Positions 58,396 through 64,000 of a stretch of 64,000 nt of DNA are shown here, piece by piece (within the stretch, counting starts at the first letter, position 1; each line of letters begins with the position of its first letter). The DNA is taken from positions 22,284,288 to 22,348,287 of the forward strand of contig NC_036450.1 in assembly GCF_002775205.1 (NCBI RefSeq). Direction: 5' to 3'. A model generated the notes under the pieces. That model was not told where the DNA came from, did not search any database, and was given only the letters and a program-made list of their open reading frames with translations. Source of the stretch: Xiphophorus maculatus. Taxonomy: Eukaryota > Chordata > Actinopteri > Cyprinodontiformes > Poeciliidae. The translations under genes were made by a program, and so were the position numbers.

Positions 58396-61300
58396 GAGAT
58401 CTTCATCAAAGATCTCAATAAAAATTGATTAAGCCTTCTAATACAGAACCAAAACTATGTATTAAACTAATAAAAAACGAAAAAAAAAAAAGAGTGACGT
58501 ACCCTAATTATATACAGTCCCCCTTTTTAAACAAAACCCAAGGGTAAGAAAAACTTATCCTTTCAAAATACCAACCAAACACAAGGTATAAAACGCAAAC
58601 AATAAAACAAGGATACACATAAAAAATCACTGAGAAACACTCTGCAACATAAAAGACAACAATCACCACAAAATCACAATCTATCAAAAATGAGAAACTC
58701 ACAAAATTACAATCTGCTGCTCGTCTTTTTTCTGTTTTTTTTTGTTTTTTTTTCAATGTCCGTCGACAGTCTCTCAAAAAACAAAATATGAATTCTTCGT
58801 CAGGAAATGTTCAAAAAATGCGCGCAAAAAACGAAACGAAAGTCCTTTTCAGAGTTCGCAACGAACGAAAACACACAGTAAAAACTTTAATGTCGGTCCT
58901 CTTGCAGCCTGATCTTCGGTCGGAAACCTCAGGTTTCCACCTTAGTGGCCGTTGCTCACTGAAAATTGGATTATTATGCCAATATAACCGTGAGTTTCAA
59001 GGAGAAGGTGAAATCTCCTCATGAGGAAACTAAATCTTGGGAAATGACCTGTCACAGGTCATTAAAACAGACATTTTGTTTCAACATGAGTTTCATTAGC
59101 ATCAGAAACACAATTACAACATTCTTTAATATCATCTTCATTAATGTCAGCATAATCAAACAATGGTTTCACCTAAAAAATAAATTTGCTTTGTCATTTT
59201 CCATCAAGGGAAATTACTTTAATCTTTTATCAAAGAACGCAGACTTTGAATGAGACCACATCCACAGGGCACCAGGAAAACCACTGCAAAGCTGTAATGA
59301 CAAAACAGAGTTCAGAATTTCCAAAGGCATCATTCCTTTGTGTTTCCAACACAAATATCTTCAATTCACTGTGTGTCCGAGTGAATTCTCCACCGCTCGT
59401 GGCTCTGTGGCTGCGATCGTCGAAATAAATGTGAAACCGCTTCTCCAAGCCGTCACACTCCTCCTCGAATGACAACAGCCTTTGTTGCAGAGTCCAGAGT
59501 CCTGCCTGGAGCTCGGAACTCCAGGCCAGTCTGTGTGTAAGAAGCCATGAGCACTCATCATGCAAAGCACATCTCCTAGTTGTCCAGTTCTGCTCATTAA
59601 ACGGTGGATGTGATCCATTCAATCTACGTTTCAATTATTTTATATCATACCTCCAACCGGTGGAAAACACCATAACCTTGTAATCACTTGCTTCAAAAGA
59701 CATGTGTCCAAAGTAATGTTTTGCCAGAATGTTCAACATATGCAGATCTTTTCTTAAACCAATCTTGTAAAAATAGGATTAAACAAACGAAACAAAACAA
59801 TAACAAAAGGTTAAAAATGTAGTTGTAAAGCTTACATTTACCATCAAAACAATGAATATCAGTGTGAATTAAACAGTCCAGTTTAAATTACTTTTATAGA
59901 ACAAACTAGATCTTACTGGTTGTTTTTGTCTAAAACATTCAACATGCTTTCCTTAAACAAAATTCAAAAGAGTTAAACCTGGAGAAATTATAATGTCAAC
60001 TTAACAAATCTAGACATTTTCAAAATATACCAATTTTATCTAGGTCTTCTTACTTGTCGTTGAATTTAAAGTTTTATTCAAAATCGTTTTAAATCGATGT
60101 AAATCAAAACAAAAATCAAGTTTAGAAAAATCATTATAATCCCACCTGTGTACTTTTACTGATTAGTGATAACTTTAATCAATAACAGATTCTTCAAAAC
60201 ATTTCTTAAAACATTCTTGCTCCATTAAATTAATGCTCTGAAAATGGCTAACACAATAATATTTTTAATTTCTATAATTATTTTCCCAAGTTAATTAACC
60301 AAAATATGCTTCATTATCACTATAAATTTGTCTATTGGTTTCAAAATACTTTAGCCCATTGTCAGAACATCTTTTAATGGAGAACAACTCAAATCCATTT
60401 AAAATAAGCACATATCAGACATATTCTTCAAAAATTTTGTTTAATATAAATTTCAGTAATCTAATTAAGTAATATAAAAATAAACCCATAACATATTCTC
60501 CCCCTTGATGATACATTACTCGTTAATGTATCACAATTTCTACTATGTTAAATAACGATGTTGCTTAAACAGGGTTATTATTTTAGCTGAGAAAATCCAC
60601 CCATATGCAATGCTGCCTTTTTCCCAAAAGGTAAACTTTTCAAAACAACAGAACAATTTATTTTAGCATGCTTTAAACCTTCAAGATTACTATTTTCCCA
60701 AAATATTTCACATTACAGTTGTAAAACTCATTATGTCATGTTACTGTTATGATTTTCAAATAATTCATTTTACAAACTTCTCAAAAATTGTCACTAGCGT
60801 TTGACAAAGCATGTTTACCAATTAAGACTCTGTGAAAGTTTTGCATAAACCAGCCAGAGAGACGTTGAAGAAAAAATTCAAAATATAGTCTCAATTAAGA
60901 AAATCCAAAAATGATAAATTTTGACAAATACTGGTCAGAATATTACCAAATCTACAAATGAAAGAAATTAAACTAAAGACCAAATTTCCCTGTCCCCTGG
61001 TGAACGGGTCCAGAGGAAACTGGTAACTCAAAAGAAAGAAATTAATTTGTTATATTTAACAAAATAGACAAAGAACTGACACAAATAGCTAACTAAAGAG
61101 TCAGACTAATGAAAACAAATTTAAAGATAAAAATCTAAACTACTCACTACTCAATATATAAAGTAATATGAAAGGAAAACAGAAAATCATTACCAAGAGT
61201 ATCTGTGTGTGACAGTCAGAACAGCTGTCACAGACTCAGTGTTTGGATGCTAAAAACTTATATTTAACATTTTCCACATTATTCCTTGCTCACTATGTAT

Positions 61301-62900
61301 TTGCATGTTTAAACTATCTACTCTAAAGAGAAAATGTTTCACTTAATCTAGGAAACCAAACTACATCAAAATCCTGCCTTATGTGATGGTAAAAGACTCT
61401 CTACAACTTCCTATAATCTACAGTGCCAAGCAAAGAGGCTTCACATGTTAATTAGTTGAATCTAGTGGGGTAAAAGTAACAGCACAGCTCTGTGGCTCTC
61501 CTGTTGAACTGTTGCAAGGGGGGCTGCAAGTCCCCCTGATCGGCATTATTTTCTACAATAATTCCACCAGATCCTCTTTCATTAACCCATAATTTATTTC
61601 TAACTTAATGTTATCCTTCAACAACAAATCTTGTCAATTTTAGCAAACTTTTCTGTATTTAATCAATTTCTATTTAACAAGAGAGTTACTTCTATTTCAT
61701 TCTGTCTTAATAAGTCCTGTAGATTTAATAATATTTTATCTATGCTAAAGTTTTGGTCAGTTTTTAAAAAAAACTGATTGTGAAACTATCTAGAATCAGT
61801 TGCATATTGCAGTTTGTTGTTATCTGAGCAATTCCTCTTACAGTTAGAGCCTGTTTCTCTAAAAATCTTTGTTTTTCCTTATCCTCAACTCCTGAAAAAA
61901 GTCATATTTTACTCATTGTATTTTATTCTATTTTACTACTTCCTCGTCAGCGTAGAAGGAATACTTGACATTTAATCCAATATTTTATCTCTCATGCTAT
62001 ATACTTTTTATTTTATTTATTTCTCTACCTAATCATTTATGTATTTAGCTATTAATTTGCCAAGACAGCATTTCTACAATCCTCTGTGACCTAATTTTCT
62101 TGGCTTATTCTTTCTTTCTTTCTTTCTTTATTTATTTATTTAACCTTAGAACCCATAATTTATTTTCAATTTGTTCAGATGATTTATTTTATCAAGATTC
62201 TATCCTTTAATCACCTTCCAATCTTTACACAGCAGGTCACACTTACTGCTGTTATTGCTTAATTTTAATAATTTAGTCCAATTTAACACATAGTGTGTCC
62301 TAAAAACTGGAAACTTTGCACCATGAAACAGCACTAAGAAAAATTCAGTATGTATATGACATAAAATACCCAGTGGTATTTTATCCCCAATCACACACTC
62401 TTTCACACCAACATGAATTGTAACACAAACAAAAACACAAAACACAACACATCTGGCCAAGTTTTATAGTCAGTCAAAGTTTCAGTCACCAATTTTCAGT
62501 CTGTCCTCCTTATTTTATCAAAGGTTTACTGTAATTTTTATCACATTTTACTGAGATTTATATCAAATTTACTGAAGCTTCAGAAATTGTCCAATGTTTT
62601 ATTAACATATTTTCATGTGTCAATTTAATTAATTTTAAACTCCAATCTTCAGGAACCTTTTTAAATCCCGTGCACGTTTAAAAAGAGACATGTCAAACCT
62701 ATGTTAAAATTTAACAGCAACCAATAATTTCCCGTTATCTGGTCCCACTTTAATTTACTTCCTTCACATTAAGCGAATCCAGACCAAACTGTTGATCATA
62801 TATGTTAATAAAGTCCGCAATCTGGTCCCGCAGACTTATCCGCGGAGCCAGATTACATGAATGGCCTATAGCATCGTTTGTCAACTCAGTGTCCATAATA
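58396..62900 (-). other. Interior of LTR element without recognised genes
   Basis: About 4.5 kb, strongly AT-rich, with many short frames on both strands. CCCCCTT-type tracts followed by hairpins occur at 58387 and 60500. A (TTTC)n/(TTTA)n run is at about 62107-62140. No retroviral protein could be assigned beyond the tentative envelope trace at 59230-59630. Confidence 0.55.
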
Positions 62901-62984
62901 ACTTCACAATAAAATGCAGCAAAAGCAACGCAAATTCACACAAACAGCGCTTTTCAAACACAGCGTTCCGCACAGACAATTAGC

Positions 62985-63058
62985 GCATACACACGCACAG
63001 ATACACACAGAAACACACAGACACACACACACTTCCACGGCAGCCCGCACACACAGAG
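62985..63058. repeat. (AC)n-rich imperfect microsatellite
   Basis: Interrupted ACACAC/GACACA runs on the plus strand within the element leader. They explain the low-complexity frames here on both strands. Confidence 0.85.
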
Positions 63059-63245
63059 AAATACAGAGAACACAAACACGGTTTCAGACAAACGGAAGAG
63101 ACAGAAGGGAAAAAATAAATAAATAAAATGCCGGCTAAAAACTGCATTAATTTCCAAACTTATAAACTTAGTCCTATATTCTCCGCGAGTGATGCAACTC
63201 GGCCTAATCCTGTGAATTTTTCAACTTGTAAACTTAGTCCTCCGA

Positions 63246-63415
63246 GTGATTCAACTCGAAACCCAATATAAGTCCAATAGAGCGATTCAGCTCGAGTCCA
63301 ATATAAGTCCTATTTCAAGAGTGATTCAACTCAAAACCCAATATAAGTCCAATAGAGCGATTCAGCTCGTTTCCAATATAAGTCCTGTTTCAAGAGCGAT
63401 TCAACTCCTTTTCAA
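63246..63415 (-). repeat. 75-bp tandem array in element leader
   Basis: Copies start at 63246, 63321 and 63396 with exactly 75-bp spacing. Each unit is itself two related half-units sharing GATTCARCTC and CCAATATAAGTCC. The half-unit start GAGTGATTCAACTC can fold on itself (GAGT/ACTC). The array lies 500-650 bp from the primer binding site. Confidence 0.9.
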
Positions 63416-63891
63416 TGTTTCACCAGTGAAAATTTAATTTAACATACTTTTCAAGATTTAACCGATGTAGGCCAATATAAGTCCGCTGGAGCAGAGTCAA
63501 ATCTCCGGGCCGATTCAAGCCCAAACTACCAAATTGATACACAATTCCCAAATTGCTTTTTTAGGGACACAGTAATGAATTCCCAGGGCAAAGAACATAA
63601 TTAAGAAACCCAGCATTTTTACGGCAGAGTTAGCGCAAAATCCTCTGTCTGAATCCGCTACGATTCCCTGTGGTGTGTATTTTTCCCGACCAATTACTAA
63701 ACAACAGACTCTTTTAGGAGCAAATCTATCCACCCCTGCAGCTTCGAAACTCCGCGTGGCTGCAACTAGCCGCGACAAGCCACTCCGGCCCGACCACACG
63801 GTGCTACAGACGACCAAAAAATAATCAAATAGTATCTTACCGCACCAAGCCGTGGAGCCGAAACAGGCCGATCCGCCCGCCAAGATGTCAG

Positions 63892-63909
63892 AACCGGACG
63901 AAGCCCCCA
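63892..63909 (-). other. Primer binding site, tRNA-Pro type
   Basis: Two bases inside the 5' LTR the minus strand reads TGGGGGCTTCGTCCGGTT. The tRNA-Pro primer site of gammaretroviruses is TGGGGGCTCGTCCGG; the match is exact apart from one extra T. A GTAAGA splice-donor-like site follows about 70 bp downstream (63840-63835), as in retroviral leaders. Confidence 0.75.
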
Positions 63910-63911
63910 AT

Positions 63912-64000
63912 TGTTAAAAAAGAGGTAATTTAATGCTAGCTTTGGACAAAACCTTTGGCTCTTTCCTCTTTAATTTCTTCCCGGGATCCTCGGCGAGTGA
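63912..64000 (-). repeat. 5' LTR, truncated by window edge
   Basis: Begins TGTTAAAAAAGAGG like the copy at 57646 and continues identically except for one missing base and one substitution over 89 bp. Confidence 0.85.

Larger units (their letters stand above)
57646..64000 (-). mobile_element. Endogenous retrovirus-like LTR element, reverse orientation
   Basis: Order in element sense (minus strand): 5' LTR (63912 to beyond the edge), tRNA-Pro-like primer site, leader, ~5.5-kb interior, polypurine tract, 3' LTR (58384-57646). The visible 89 bp of the two LTRs differ by one substitution and a one-base indel, so the insertion is fairly young. The interior is strongly AT-rich and contains no open frame longer than about 134 codons; I recognise no gag, protease, reverse transcriptase or integrase. 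Near 59230-59630 a frame and its shifted neighbour suggest a decayed envelope C-terminus (hydrophobic stretch, then Cys/basic tail), which is tentative. It is either a deletion derivative or a non-autonomous element mobilised by a relative. It sits in NLN intron 2. Confidence 0.8.

Noticed and set aside
59361-59618. 85-codon minus-strand frame within the LTR element
   Set aside because: Overlaps the longer 134-codon frame in another register, with no family resemblance; at most part of the same decayed region.
62914-63157. Frames rich in HTH or VCVC on both strands
   Set aside because: Translation of an (AC)n-rich microsatellite.
63246-63437. 63-codon frame with repeated IQLxxQYKSNRA peptides
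   Set aside because: In-frame reading of the 75-bp leader tandem array (75 is a multiple of three), on the strand opposite to the element.
63515-63910. 131-codon minus-strand frame beginning in the primer binding site
   Set aside because: It crosses the primer site and a splice-donor-like site in the noncoding leader and has no retroviral protein resemblance.

Overview
The window is genomic DNA from a ray-finned fish, most likely a percomorph teleost. The evidence is many short exons with GT/AG junctions and large AT-rich introns, teleost-type tRNA-derived SINEs, abundant decayed Tc1 and hAT elements, and a vertebrate gene order. The last three genes (trappc13 +, sgtb -, nln +) have the order and orientations of human 5q12.3. 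All exon models were built by hand from splice sites and reading-frame phase; none was tested against transcripts or databases.

Layout: (1) 751-11776 (+), the 3' eight exons of a TRAIL-receptor-like death receptor (tnfrsf10b-like): cysteine-rich repeats, membrane span, linker and death domain, then a ~2 kb 3'UTR. Its 5' exons lie left of the window. (2) 17416-21422 (-), a three-exon gene for a secreted, Thr-rich, acidic protein of 674 residues that I do not recognise. (3) 22615-28402 (-), an eight-exon gene for a divergent TCF/LEF-like HMG-box protein. It shows no beta-catenin-binding domain; its N-terminal part contains degenerate internal repeats. (4) 29797-30150 (+), an intronless 117-residue protein with a possible N-myristoylation signal behind a TATA box. 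(5) 31588-42914 (+), complete TRAPPC13 (12 exons, 411 aa). (6) 44742-50868 (-), complete SGTB (10 coding exons, 306 aa) with a 5' noncoding exon ending at 53152. (7) 53403-56340 (+), the first two exons of neurolysin; the rest lies to the right.

SGTB and neurolysin are head to head and appear to share one short CpG-rich promoter with an NRF1-type palindrome. TRAPPC13 (vesicle tethering), SGTB (co-chaperone) and neurolysin (mitochondrial/cytosolic peptidase) are housekeeping genes whose linkage looks like conserved synteny, not a functional operon. The death receptor, the secreted protein, the HMG protein and the small protein are the fast-evolving or lineage-specific part.

Mobile DNA fills most of the remainder: Tc1/mariner relics (several interrupted by hAT MITEs, two hAT copies with exact 8-bp target duplications), tRNA-derived SINEs with 13- and 15-bp target duplications, and from 57646 to the right edge a reverse-oriented endogenous retrovirus-like element. 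That element has a 739-bp LTR, a polypurine tract, a tRNA-Pro-like primer site and a 5.5-kb interior without recognisable gag or pol. The region also has a striking number of perfect short inverted repeats, including a 122-bp palindrome in a TRAPPC13 intron.
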